Position numbers and translations under genes: made by a program
Notes under the pieces: generated by a model
Databases searched by the model: none
Seen by the model: the letters and a program-made list of their open reading frames with translations, nothing else
Told to the model about the DNA's origin: nothing
Shown: positions 57,320 to 64,000 of the stretch, piece by piece
Layout of the letters: the number at the start of each line of letters is the position of its first letter
How positions within the stretch are numbered: the stretch's first letter is position 1
Source: Streptomyces griseus
GTDB taxonomy: Bacteria > Actinomycetota > Actinomycetes > Streptomycetales > Streptomycetaceae
Length of the DNA stretch: 64,000 nt
Reading direction: 5' to 3'
NCBI RefSeq assembly: GCF_001715295.1
Contig: NZ_MDKB01000003.1
Span: forward strand, 62,001-126,000

Positions 57320-58213
57320 ATGGAGCCGAACCTGCCCGATGTCGTGCTGTGGTCCATCCCCGCCTTCGTGCTGCTCACCGTCCTGGAGGTGGCGGTCCAC
57401 CGGCTTCACCCGGACGAGGAAGCCACCGGGTACGACGCCCGGGACGCCGCCACCAGCGTCACCATGGGGCTGGGCAGCCTGGTCTTCGACCTGCTGTGGA
57501 AGATACCCATCGTGGCCGTCTACACCGCGGTGTACGAACTGACCCCGCTGCGCCTCCCCGTCCTGTGGTGGACCGTCCTGCTGATGCTGCTCGCCCAGGA
57601 CTTCCTCTACTACTGGTCCCACCGGGGACACCACGTCGTCCGGATCCTCTGGGCCTGCCACGTGGTCCACCACTCGAGCCGGAAGTTCAACCTCACCACC
57701 GCCCTGCGCCAGCCCTGGACCTCACTGACCGTCTGGCCGTTCTACGTCCCCCTCGTCGCCTGCGGGGTCCACCCGGCGGCGCTCGCCTTCTGTTCCTCGG
57801 TCAACCTCGTCTACCAGTTCTGGGTGCACACCGAGCGGATCGGCACGCTGCCCCGTCCCTTCGAGTACGTCCTCAACACGCCCTCGCACCACCGGGTGCA
57901 CCACGCCTCCCAGGGCGGTTATCTCGACCGGAACTTCGGCGGCATCCTGATCGTCTGGGACCGGCTCTTCGGCTCCTTCGCCCCCGAGACCGAGCGGCCC
58001 GTCTTCGGCCTCACCAAGAACATCGCCACCCACAATCCCGTCCGCGTCGCCACGCACGAGTACGCCGCCATCGCGCGGGACGTACGCGCGGCCGGCAGCT
58101 GGAGCGAGCGGGCGGGCCGGATCTTCCGCGGACCCGGCTGGCAGCCCGCCGGAAGGGTGCCGGAGGACCGGGTGCCGGTGCAGCCGCGCGTCACCACCGA
58201 GCGCGCCGGATGA
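57320..58213 (+). CDS. Sterol desaturase / fatty acid hydroxylase family protein
   Basis: This 297-residue membrane protein has four segments and the eight-histidine di-iron cluster: YYWSHRGHHVVRILWACHVVHHSSRKFN and, later, NTPSHHRVHHASQGGYLDRN (shown in pieces). It would hydroxylate or desaturate a lipid, possibly a hopanoid or carotenoid in this organism, using O2. FGLTKNIATHNPVRVATHEYA follows the cluster. The stop overlaps the ATG of the YhhN gene, so the two lipid-linked genes are co-expressed. Confidence 0.9.
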   Translation: MEPNLPDVVLWSIPAFVLLTVLEVAVHRLHPDEEATGYDARDAATSVTMGLGSLVFDLLWKIPIVAVYTAVYELTPLRLPVLWWTVLLMLLAQDFLYYWSHRGHHVVRILWACHVVHHSSRKFNLTTALRQPWTSLTVWPFYVPLVACGVHPAALAFCSSVNLVYQFWVHTERIGTLPRPFEYVLNTPSHHRVHHASQGGYLDRNFGGILIVWDRLFGSFAPETERPVFGLTKNIATHNPVRVATHEYAAIARDVRAAGSWSERAGRIFRGPGWQPAGRVPEDRVPVQPRVTTERAG

Positions 58214-58881
58214 GGCGCCCCGCCGGCGCCCCCCGGGGTGCCGCCCGCCCCCTGCTCGTCGCCTTCCTCGCGGTGGCCGCACTGGACCTGGCCGGCCTGC
58301 TGGCCGGCGTGTCCGCCGCCCACCTCGTCGCCAAGCCACTGCTGATGCCGCTGCTGGCCGCCTACGCGGTCGCCCGGGGAGGCCCCCGGCTTCTCGTCGC
58401 CGCCCTGCTGGCGGGCTGGGGCGGGGACGTGCTGTTGCTGTCCGGCGAGGACGCCGCCTTCCTCGCCGGAATGGCCTGCTTCGCCGCCGGCCACCTCTGC
58501 TATCTCCTGCTCTTCGGCCGCGCCGGTGTCCGGGCCGCCGCCGGACTCGCCTACGCCGCCGTCCTCGTGGCCTTCGTCGCGTTCCTGTGGCCCGGCCTGC
58601 CGGGTGAACTGCGCGCCCCGCTGACCGGCTACGGCCTGCTGCTCACCGCCATGGCCTGGCGGGCCGGCGCCCTCGGTCCCCGCGCCGCACTCGGCGGCGC
58701 GCTGTTCCTGCTCTCCGACGGGCTCATCGCCGCCGGTATCGCGGACCGGGCGCAGCCGCCCGCCCACGACTTCTGGATCATGCTGACCTACCTGGCCGCC
58801 CAGTACCTGCTCACCGAGGGGGCACTCGCCGCCCGCGTGCGTCCCGCCCGGGCGGACCGCGCGGCGGACGTCGGGAACTGA
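58210..58881 (+). CDS. YhhN/TMEM86-family lysoplasmalogenase-like membrane protein
   Basis: This 223-residue protein has about eight membrane segments. The family's conserved acidic residues sit in GWGGDVLLL and FLLSDGLIAAG. YhhN relatives hydrolyse lysoplasmalogen vinyl ethers in the membrane; the bacterial substrate is not established. It overlaps the sterol desaturase gene by ATGA. A 16-bp bidirectional terminator follows. Confidence 0.85.
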   Translation: MRRPAGAPRGAARPLLVAFLAVAALDLAGLLAGVSAAHLVAKPLLMPLLAAYAVARGGPRLLVAALLAGWGGDVLLLSGEDAAFLAGMACFAAGHLCYLLLFGRAGVRAAAGLAYAAVLVAFVAFLWPGLPGELRAPLTGYGLLLTAMAWRAGALGPRAALGGALFLLSDGLIAAGIADRAQPPAHDFWIMLTYLAAQYLLTEGALAARVRPARADRAADVGN

Positions 58882-58908
58882 GCCGGGCGCCCCCGGTTCC
58901 GTACGGCG

Positions 58909-58945
58909 GAGGGGGCCGGGGGCAGTCGTTGCCCCCGGCCCCCTC
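58909..58945. terminator. Bidirectional terminator, 16-bp perfect stem
   Basis: Bases 58909-58924 pair exactly with 58930-58945 over a 5-nt loop. It lies between the convergent YhhN and peptidase genes. Confidence 0.85.
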
Positions 58946-58965
58946 GTCAGGTCGTGCGGGGCGCG

Positions 58966-60498
58966 TTACCTGCGGACCGCGTCCAGCGCGTCCACCACAC
59001 CGGCTCCGTAGAAGCCGTTGTAGTCGGCGTCGCCCTCGCAGACCGCGTCGACGGTGCCGTCACTGTCGATGTCGTACGGGGCGCCGCACGCCGTGGCGTC
59101 GGCCTGGTGGGTCAGCAGCGCCTTCACCGTGCGCGGCGAGGCGTGCGGGTGGGTCGACTTGATCAGGGCCACGACGCCCGCGACGTGCGGGGAGGCCATG
59201 GACGTACCGGCCTTGTAGCCGAACCCGCCACCGGGGAGGGTGGACAGGATCAGGCCACTGGTGGCCGGCGGTGCCGGGGTCTGGTAGGCCGTGCGGTCAC
59301 CGCCCGGGGCCGCGACGTCGATGACGCCGAGACCGTAGTTGGAGTACGAGGCCTTCAGGCCCTTCGCGCCGGTCGCGGAGACCGTCACGACACCCGGCAG
59401 CATGGTCGGGATGTCCGGGCACTCGCTCGGGTCGACCGTGCGGGTGACCGTCGTCGTGTCGTTCGGGCTCGTCGTGTCCTCGATGGCGTCGAGGGCCAGG
59501 TCGTGGTCCGAGTTGCCGGCCGCGGCGACGTTGACGACGCCCTTGCCCTCCGCGTAGCGGGTGGCACGGGTGACCGCCTCGACCAGGGCGCCCTGGTCGG
59601 GGTCGTTCTTGCAGTTGAACAGCCACGGGTCGGTGTAGTAGCTGTTGTTCGTCACGTCGACGCCGTGCTCGGCGGCCCAGACGAAGCCGCAGACGACGGC
59701 CTCGGTGTAGAAGAAGCCGTCCGGGTTGGACACCTTGATGCCGGAGACCTTCACGCCGGGCGCGACACCGGTGATGCCGGTGCCGTTCTTCGCCGCCGCT
59801 ATGGTGCCGGCCACGTGCGTGCCGTGGTCGCTCTCCCCGGCGGCGGGGCGCCAGGCGCCGTCCGTCGTGTCCGGAGCGCCGGACACGCAGTTCACCGAGG
59901 CCCGGCGGTCGAAGTTCGGCGCCAGGTCCGGGTGCGTGTCGTCCACACCCGTGTCGATGACGGCGACCGTGACCTTGCTGCTGCCGAGCGACTTCTCGTG
60001 CGCCTTGTCCGCCTTTATGGCGGGCAGGTCCCACTGCAGGGGCTCCATCGGGTCCTGACCCGCCGTCGCCTCCGCGGCCGCGGCCTCCGCCTGCGCCGCG
60101 GTGAGGGGCTGCTCGACTCCGATGTCCTTCGTGGCCTGCGGAACGATCGGGTTGGTGCGGGTGGCACCCGCCGAGACCACGCCCCGGACCTTGCGGACCG
60201 AGGCGGCGAAGCCGGGGTCCTTCGAGTGGACGACGATGACGCCGATCTTGTCGTACGACGTGATGACGGTGCCACCCGCCCGGGTTATCGCCTTCTTCAC
60301 CTGCTTGACGGTGCCCTGACCGCCCCGCGTGTTCACCACGTACGACAACTCGGGGCCGTCGGCCCGGACCGCCGCGGCCGGCTCGTCCACGGGTGCCGCC
60401 GCAGCGATCCCCGTCGGGAGGAAACCGAGCGAGGCCGTGAGGGCGAGTCCGACGGCCGGCGCGAGTACGCGGGTCCGTCCGGATGCCAGATGAGCCAT
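58966..60498 (-). CDS. Secreted S8-family (subtilisin-like) serine peptidase
   Basis: This 510-residue exported protease has a signal peptide of about 35 residues (LALTASLGFLPTGIAAAA) and a propeptide to about 150, including YVVNTRGGQGTVKQVKKAI. The catalytic triad is clear: Asp in AVIDTGVDDTHPDL, His in SDHGTHVAGTIAAA and Ser in GTSMASPHVAGVVAL. The oxyanion Asn is in VNVAAAGNSDHDL. It would degrade proteins outside the cell after autocleavage. It stands alone with a terminator downstream. Confidence 0.93.
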   Translation of the reverse strand: MAHLASGRTRVLAPAVGLALTASLGFLPTGIAAAAPVDEPAAAVRADGPELSYVVNTRGGQGTVKQVKKAITRAGGTVITSYDKIGVIVVHSKDPGFAASVRKVRGVVSAGATRTNPIVPQATKDIGVEQPLTAAQAEAAAAEATAGQDPMEPLQWDLPAIKADKAHEKSLGSSKVTVAVIDTGVDDTHPDLAPNFDRRASVNCVSGAPDTTDGAWRPAAGESDHGTHVAGTIAAAKNGTGITGVAPGVKVSGIKVSNPDGFFYTEAVVCGFVWAAEHGVDVTNNSYYTDPWLFNCKNDPDQGALVEAVTRATRYAEGKGVVNVAAAGNSDHDLALDAIEDTTSPNDTTTVTRTVDPSECPDIPTMLPGVVTVSATGAKGLKASYSNYGLGVIDVAAPGGDRTAYQTPAPPATSGLILSTLPGGGFGYKAGTSMASPHVAGVVALIKSTHPHASPRTVKALLTHQADATACGAPYDIDSDGTVDAVCEGDADYNGFYGAGVVDALDAVRR

Positions 60499-60796
60499 GG
60501 GTTCTCCACATCATCCGTGCTTGATGGCCGGACACAAGTCTGTATCCGGTCACGTACATGACGAGTGAAGTTATCGCTGATCAGTGCGATACATCAATGA
60601 ATATGGGCAAGTGAGTTCGAGGTGTGATCTGAAGGGGTGACACCCGCAGACGTCAGTCCGAGAAGGACTAACCCCCGGTGAACCGCTTCGCCGCGCTCTC
60701 CGTGCCGTTGTCAGGGAGTCGTACCGCACCCCACTCCGAGGACTCCCTGTGAAGATCACCGTCCCGACCACCGCACCCGCGTCGCGAGGAGAATCC
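60499..60796. promoter_or_regulatory. Divergent control region with palindrome TATCGC...GCGATA
   Basis: The 298-bp region between the peptidase and the DUF485 gene contains TATCGC (60572-60577) and GCGATA (60586-60591) around TGATCAGT, in an AT-richer patch, a possible regulator site. A second short inverted repeat, AGTCC/GGACT (60654-60668), lies nearer the DUF485 gene. No gene is seen. Confidence 0.45.
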
Positions 60797-61162
60797 GTGG
60801 CTACCGATGCACCGCCGCCCGAGAGCAGTACGGACCAGCGTCCCGCCCAGCCCACCACCGAGGCGTTCCTCGAGACGCAGCACAGTGCGGACTTCGCCGA
60901 ACTGCGCCGTTCCCACCGGTCCTTCGCCTTCCCGCTGACCGTCGGCTTCGTCGCCTGGTACCTGCTCTACGTGCTGCTGTCCAGCTACGCCGGGGACTTC
61001 ATGGGCACCAAGGTCGTCGCCAACTTCAACGTGGCCTTCGTGTTCGGCCTGGCCCAGTTCGCCACCACGTTCCTGATCGCCTGGTTCTACTCGCGCCACG
61101 CCACGAGGAAGCTCGACCCCCAGGCTGCGGCCATCAAGTCCCGTATGGAGGCCGACGCATGA
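60797..61162 (+). CDS. DUF485-domain small membrane protein of the acetate transporter operon
   Basis: Read from the GTG at 60797, behind GAGGAGAA, this gives 121 residues; an upstream in-frame GTG at 60749 is possible but has no ribosome site. Two membrane helices are seen (FPLTVGFVAWYLLYVLLSSY and NFNVAFVFGLAQFATTFLIA). The conserved FAELRRSHRSFAFPLT and YSRHATRKLDP are typical of DUF485. Such proteins (YjcH-like) are encoded just before acetate symporters and probably form a complex with them. It overlaps the transporter by ATGA. Confidence 0.88.
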   Translation: MATDAPPPESSTDQRPAQPTTEAFLETQHSADFAELRRSHRSFAFPLTVGFVAWYLLYVLLSSYAGDFMGTKVVANFNVAFVFGLAQFATTFLIAWFYSRHATRKLDPQAAAIKSRMEADA

Positions 61163-62793
61163 GCGCCGCGTACCCGCACCCCGCGATCCAGCTCGCCGCC
61201 TCCTCGACGGCCGAGCACCGCCCGTTGATCATCAGCCTCTTCGCGGTCTTCGTCGCCGCGACCCTCGCCATCACCGTCTGGGCCGGCCGGCAGACGAAGA
61301 ACGCGTCCGACTTCTACGCGGGCGGCCGCCAGTTCACCGCCTTCCAGAACGGCCTCGCGGTCTCCGGCGACTACATGTCCGCCGCGTCCTTCCTCGGCAT
61401 CGCCGGTGCCATCGCCCTCTTCGGATACGACGGCTTCCTCTATTCCATCGGCTTCCTCGTCGCCTGGCTCGTGGCCCTCCTGCTGGTCGCCGAACCGCTG
61501 CGCAACTCCGGCCGCTACACCATGGGCGACGTCCTCGCCTACCGGATGCGCCAGCGGCCGGTCCGCACCGCCGCGGGCGTCTCCACCATCGTCGTGTCGA
61601 TCTTCTACCTGCTGGCCCAGATGGCGGGGGCGGGCGTCCTCGTCTCGCTGCTGCTCGGCATCACCAGCGACGCCGGCAAGATCCTCATCGTGGCCCTGGT
61701 CGGCGTACTCATGATCGTCTACGTCACCATCGGGGGCATGAAGGGCACCACCTGGGTCCAGATGGTCAAGGCCGTGCTCCTCATCGCGGGCGCGCTGCTG
61801 ATGACCTTCATGGTGCTGTGGAAGTTCGACTTCAACGTCTCCGACCTGCTGGGCACCGCCGCCGAGAAGAGCGGCCACGGAGCGGCGTTCCTGGAGCCGG
61901 GACTCAAGTACGGCGTCACCGGCGTCTCGAAGCTGGACTTCATCTCGCTCGGGCTCGCCCTCGTGCTCGGTACCGCCGGCCTGCCGCACATCCTCATCCG
62001 CTTCTACACCGTGCCCACGGCCAAGGCCGCCCGTAAGTCCGTCAATTGGGCCATCGGCATCATCGGCGCCTTCTACCTCATGACCATCGCCCTCGGCTTC
62101 GGTGCCGCCGCGCTGATCGGCCCCGAGGAGATCAAGGCGAAGAACCCGGCGGGCAACGCGGCGGCGCCGCAACTCGCGGAATACCTCGGCGGGGTCGGCA
62201 CCACGGGGGGCGCCGTCCTCCTCGCGGTGATCTCGGCCGTCGCCTTCGCCACCATCCTCGCGGTCGTCGCGGGTCTCACCCTCGCCTCCTCGTCCTCCTT
62301 CGCCCACGACATCTACGCCAACGTCATCCGAAGGGGACAGGCGACCGAGAAGGAGGAGATGCGCGCCGCCCGGTGGGCCACCGTCGCGATCGGCATCGTC
62401 TCGATCGCCCTCGGCGCCATGGCCCGCGACCTGAACGTCGCCGGACTCGTCGCCCTGGCCTTCGCCGTCGCCGCGTCGGCCAACCTGCCGACCATCCTCT
62501 ACAGCCTCTTCTGGAAGCGCTTCACCACGCAGGGCGCCCTCTGGTCCATCTACGGCGGTCTCGCCTCCTCGGTCCTGCTGGTGCTCTTCTCCCCGGTCGT
62601 CTCCGGCAAGGCCAGCTCAATGTTCCCGGACGTCGACTTCGCCTGGTTCCCGCTGGAGAACCCCGGCCTCATCTCCATCCCGCTGGGCTTCCTGCTCGGC
62701 TGGGTCGGCTCGGTCGTCTCCAAGGAGGAGCCCGACGCCGGCAAGTACGCCGAACTGGAGGTCAAGTCCCTCACCGGCACCGGCGCCCACTGA
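61159..62793 (+). CDS. Acetate/cation symporter, ActP-like (SSS family)
   Basis: This 544-residue inner-membrane protein has about 13 segments. The start TASDFYAGGRQF-like region reads KNASDFYAGGRQFTAFQNGL, then AVSGDYMSAASFLGIAGAIA, the sodium/solute symporter signature region. LGTAGLPHILIRFYTVPTAK is highly typical of ActP, which imports acetate and other short carboxylates with sodium. It follows the DUF485 gene with overlapping start and stop. Confidence 0.92.
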   Translation: MSAAYPHPAIQLAASSTAEHRPLIISLFAVFVAATLAITVWAGRQTKNASDFYAGGRQFTAFQNGLAVSGDYMSAASFLGIAGAIALFGYDGFLYSIGFLVAWLVALLLVAEPLRNSGRYTMGDVLAYRMRQRPVRTAAGVSTIVVSIFYLLAQMAGAGVLVSLLLGITSDAGKILIVALVGVLMIVYVTIGGMKGTTWVQMVKAVLLIAGALLMTFMVLWKFDFNVSDLLGTAAEKSGHGAAFLEPGLKYGVTGVSKLDFISLGLALVLGTAGLPHILIRFYTVPTAKAARKSVNWAIGIIGAFYLMTIALGFGAAALIGPEEIKAKNPAGNAAAPQLAEYLGGVGTTGGAVLLAVISAVAFATILAVVAGLTLASSSSFAHDIYANVIRRGQATEKEEMRAARWATVAIGIVSIALGAMARDLNVAGLVALAFAVAASANLPTILYSLFWKRFTTQGALWSIYGGLASSVLLVLFSPVVSGKASSMFPDVDFAWFPLENPGLISIPLGFLLGWVGSVVSKEEPDAGKYAELEVKSLTGTGAH

Positions 62794-62823
62794 CCGCGCC
62801 GCCGAACAGTTCAGAACAGCTCC

Positions 62824-62857
62824 GGGGCCCCGTCGTAGAGTCCTACGACGGGGCCCC
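62824..62857 (+). terminator. Terminator after the acetate symporter
   Basis: A perfect 15-bp stem (62824-62838 with 62843-62857) with loop AGTC lies 30 bp after the stop. Confidence 0.85.
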
Positions 62858-62960
62858 ACCACACCTCGTACCGAACGAGCACTCCCGATGTCACAGGTCT
62901 CGCGTACTCTCGGAGGAGTCAGACCACGACGGCGGACATCACCGGGGGAGGGGGCCCACA

Positions 62961-63950
62961 GTGCTCATCGACACCTACGGCCGGGTCGCCACCGACCTGC
63001 GTGTCTCACTGACCGACAAGTGCAATCTGCGCTGCACCTACTGCATGCCCGAGGAGGGCCTGCAGTGGCTCTCCAAACCCGACCTCCTGACCGACGACGA
63101 GATCGTCACACTCGTCCGCATCGCCGTCACGGAGCTCGGCGTCACGGAGGTCCGCTTCACCGGCGGGGAGCCGCTGCTGCGCCCCGGGCTGGTCTCCATC
63201 GTCGAGCGGTGCGCCGCCCTGGACCCCCGCCCCCGGATGTCGCTCACCACCAACGGCATCGGGCTCAAGCGCACCGCCGCCGCACTGAAGGCGGCCGGTC
63301 TGGACCGGGTCAACGTCTCGCTGGACACCCTGCGCCCGGACGTCTTCAAGACGCTCACCCGCCGCGACCGCCACAAGGACGTCCTGGACGGACTCCAGGC
63401 CGCCCGCGAGGCCGGTCTCACCCCGGTCAAGGTGAATGCCGTCCTCATGCCGGGACTCAACGACGACGAGGCCCCCGAGCTGCTCGCCTGGGCCGTGGAG
63501 CACGCGTACGAGCTCCGGTTCATCGAGCAGATGCCGCTCGACGCCCAGCACGGCTGGAAGCGCGACGGAATGATCACGGCGGGAGACATCCTCGCCTCGC
63601 TGCGCACCCGCTTCACCCTCACCGCCGAAGGGAAGGACGAGCGCGGCTCGGCACCCGCCGAGCGGTGGACGGTGGACGGCGGTCCCCACACCGTCGGCGT
63701 CATCGCCTCCGTGACCAGGCCCTTCTGCCGGGCCTGCGACCGCACCCGGCTCACCGCGGACGGCCAGGTCCGTACCTGCCTGTTCGCCCGGGAGGAGACG
63801 GACCTGAGGGGCGCCCTGCGCTCGGGCGCGCCGGACGAGGAGATCGCCAGGATCTGGCGGCTCGCGATGTGGGGCAAGAAGGCGGGCTCCGGCATCGACG
63901 ACCCCGCCTTCCTGCAGCCCGACCGCCCGATGTCAGCGATCGGCGGCTGA
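62961..63950 (+). CDS. moaA: GTP 3',8-cyclase (molybdenum cofactor biosynthesis)
   Basis: This 329-residue radical SAM enzyme converts GTP to 3',8-cyclo-GTP, the first step to molybdopterin. The N-terminal cluster is in DKCNLRCTYCMPEEG (C-x3-C-x2-C). The C-terminal cluster is in FCRACDRTRLTADGQ with the third cysteine in VRTCLFAREE. The usual GG tail ends the protein (SAIGG). GTG at 62961 with GGGGGAGGGGG upstream is the start. No other mo genes are in the window. Confidence 0.96.
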   Translation: MLIDTYGRVATDLRVSLTDKCNLRCTYCMPEEGLQWLSKPDLLTDDEIVTLVRIAVTELGVTEVRFTGGEPLLRPGLVSIVERCAALDPRPRMSLTTNGIGLKRTAAALKAAGLDRVNVSLDTLRPDVFKTLTRRDRHKDVLDGLQAAREAGLTPVKVNAVLMPGLNDDEAPELLAWAVEHAYELRFIEQMPLDAQHGWKRDGMITAGDILASLRTRFTLTAEGKDERGSAPAERWTVDGGPHTVGVIASVTRPFCRACDRTRLTADGQVRTCLFAREETDLRGALRSGAPDEEIARIWRLAMWGKKAGSGIDDPAFLQPDRPMSAIGG

Positions 63951-63998
63951 GGACTCCCACTCCGCCAGCGGCACGACGTCCTTCAGGAAGCCGCGCAC
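63933..63998 (-). CDS. 3' end of a minus-strand gene leaving the window
   Basis: The minus frame reads VRGFLKDVVPLAEWESSAADR and then TGA (63935-63933), overlapping the last codons of moaA by 18 bp. The sequence looks coding, but only 21 residues are visible. The family cannot be named, and the gene begins beyond the right edge. Confidence 0.4.
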   Translation of the reverse strand: MRGFLKDVVPLAEWESSAADR

Positions 63999-64000
63999 CC

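Noticed and set aside
56278..58209. Upstream part of the long plus-strand frame that ends in the YhhN gene
   Set aside because: Only the portion from the ATG at 58210 has membrane segments and family motifs; the rest is antisense-like or out of frame with two real genes.

Overview
The window is about 72% GC with strongly biased third codon positions. It carries an LAETG sortase substrate, a SigE-type sigma factor, an ectABCD cluster, a PhoP-type box before a Pit phosphate transporter and a perfect CebR-type operator. This points to a Streptomyces or very close actinobacterial chromosome, most likely a core-arm region. The order ect genes - LAETG protein - cobalamin genes - Pit transporter matches my recollection of the S. 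coelicolor SCO1845-SCO1867 neighbourhood, which I could not check here.

Positions 1-12,760 are a plant cell wall and sugar-acid utilisation block. It contains the 3' part of an IlvD/Edd-type sugar-acid dehydratase, then a tightly overlapping operon: two MalF/MalG-type permeases, a Gfo/Idh/MocA oxidoreductase, a DUF6807 protein and a GH43 enzyme. A solute-binding lipoprotein, a secreted PL1 pectate lyase, a CE8 pectinesterase and a CBM2-GH5 endoglucanase follow. A LacI-type box precedes the transporter operon and a CebR box precedes the cellulase. An IclR regulator, a 2-oxoglutarate-semialdehyde dehydrogenase and a DUF1349 protein at 14.8-17.8 kb complete the logic: depolymerise, import, oxidise the sugar, dehydrate the acid, feed 2-oxoglutarate.

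Positions 12.8-14.8 kb hold degenerate repeats, a sigma factor whose coupled partner is shortened, an orphan VapB-type antitoxin with a palindromic operator, and a GNAT acetyltransferase. A FrnE-like DsbA protein, a class V aminotransferase and a VOC-maleylpyruvate isomerase fusion lie between 18.0 and 21.4 kb. Ectoine and hydroxyectoine synthesis (ectABCD, minus strand) occupies 21.6-24.9 kb.

Positions 25.3-38.6 kb carry an aminotransferase, an amidohydrolase, the LAETG wall protein, a CbiG-CobC fusion, a ZIP transporter and a five-gene cobalamin operon (cbiB, cobQ, chelatase, cobO, cobB) behind a cobalamin riboswitch. The Pit operon follows. Next is a gene-poor stretch at 40.2-41.0 kb with two copies of a dispersed structured repeat, the second with terminal inverted repeats like a MITE; a third copy lies at 20.1 kb.

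Positions 41-64 kb hold an aldolase, hydrolases and an ABC-F ATPase behind a candidate 7-residue leader peptide. Then come an HTH protein, an enoyl-CoA hydratase, a six-gene Asp23/AmaP envelope-stress island, an SDR with a non-canonical active site, a GH15 enzyme, SURF1, a DEDDh-BRCT nuclease, VIT1/CCC1, sterol desaturase and YhhN proteins, a subtilisin-like protease, DUF485-ActP acetate uptake and moaA. No tRNA, rRNA, CRISPR array, complete insertion sequence or prophage was seen.
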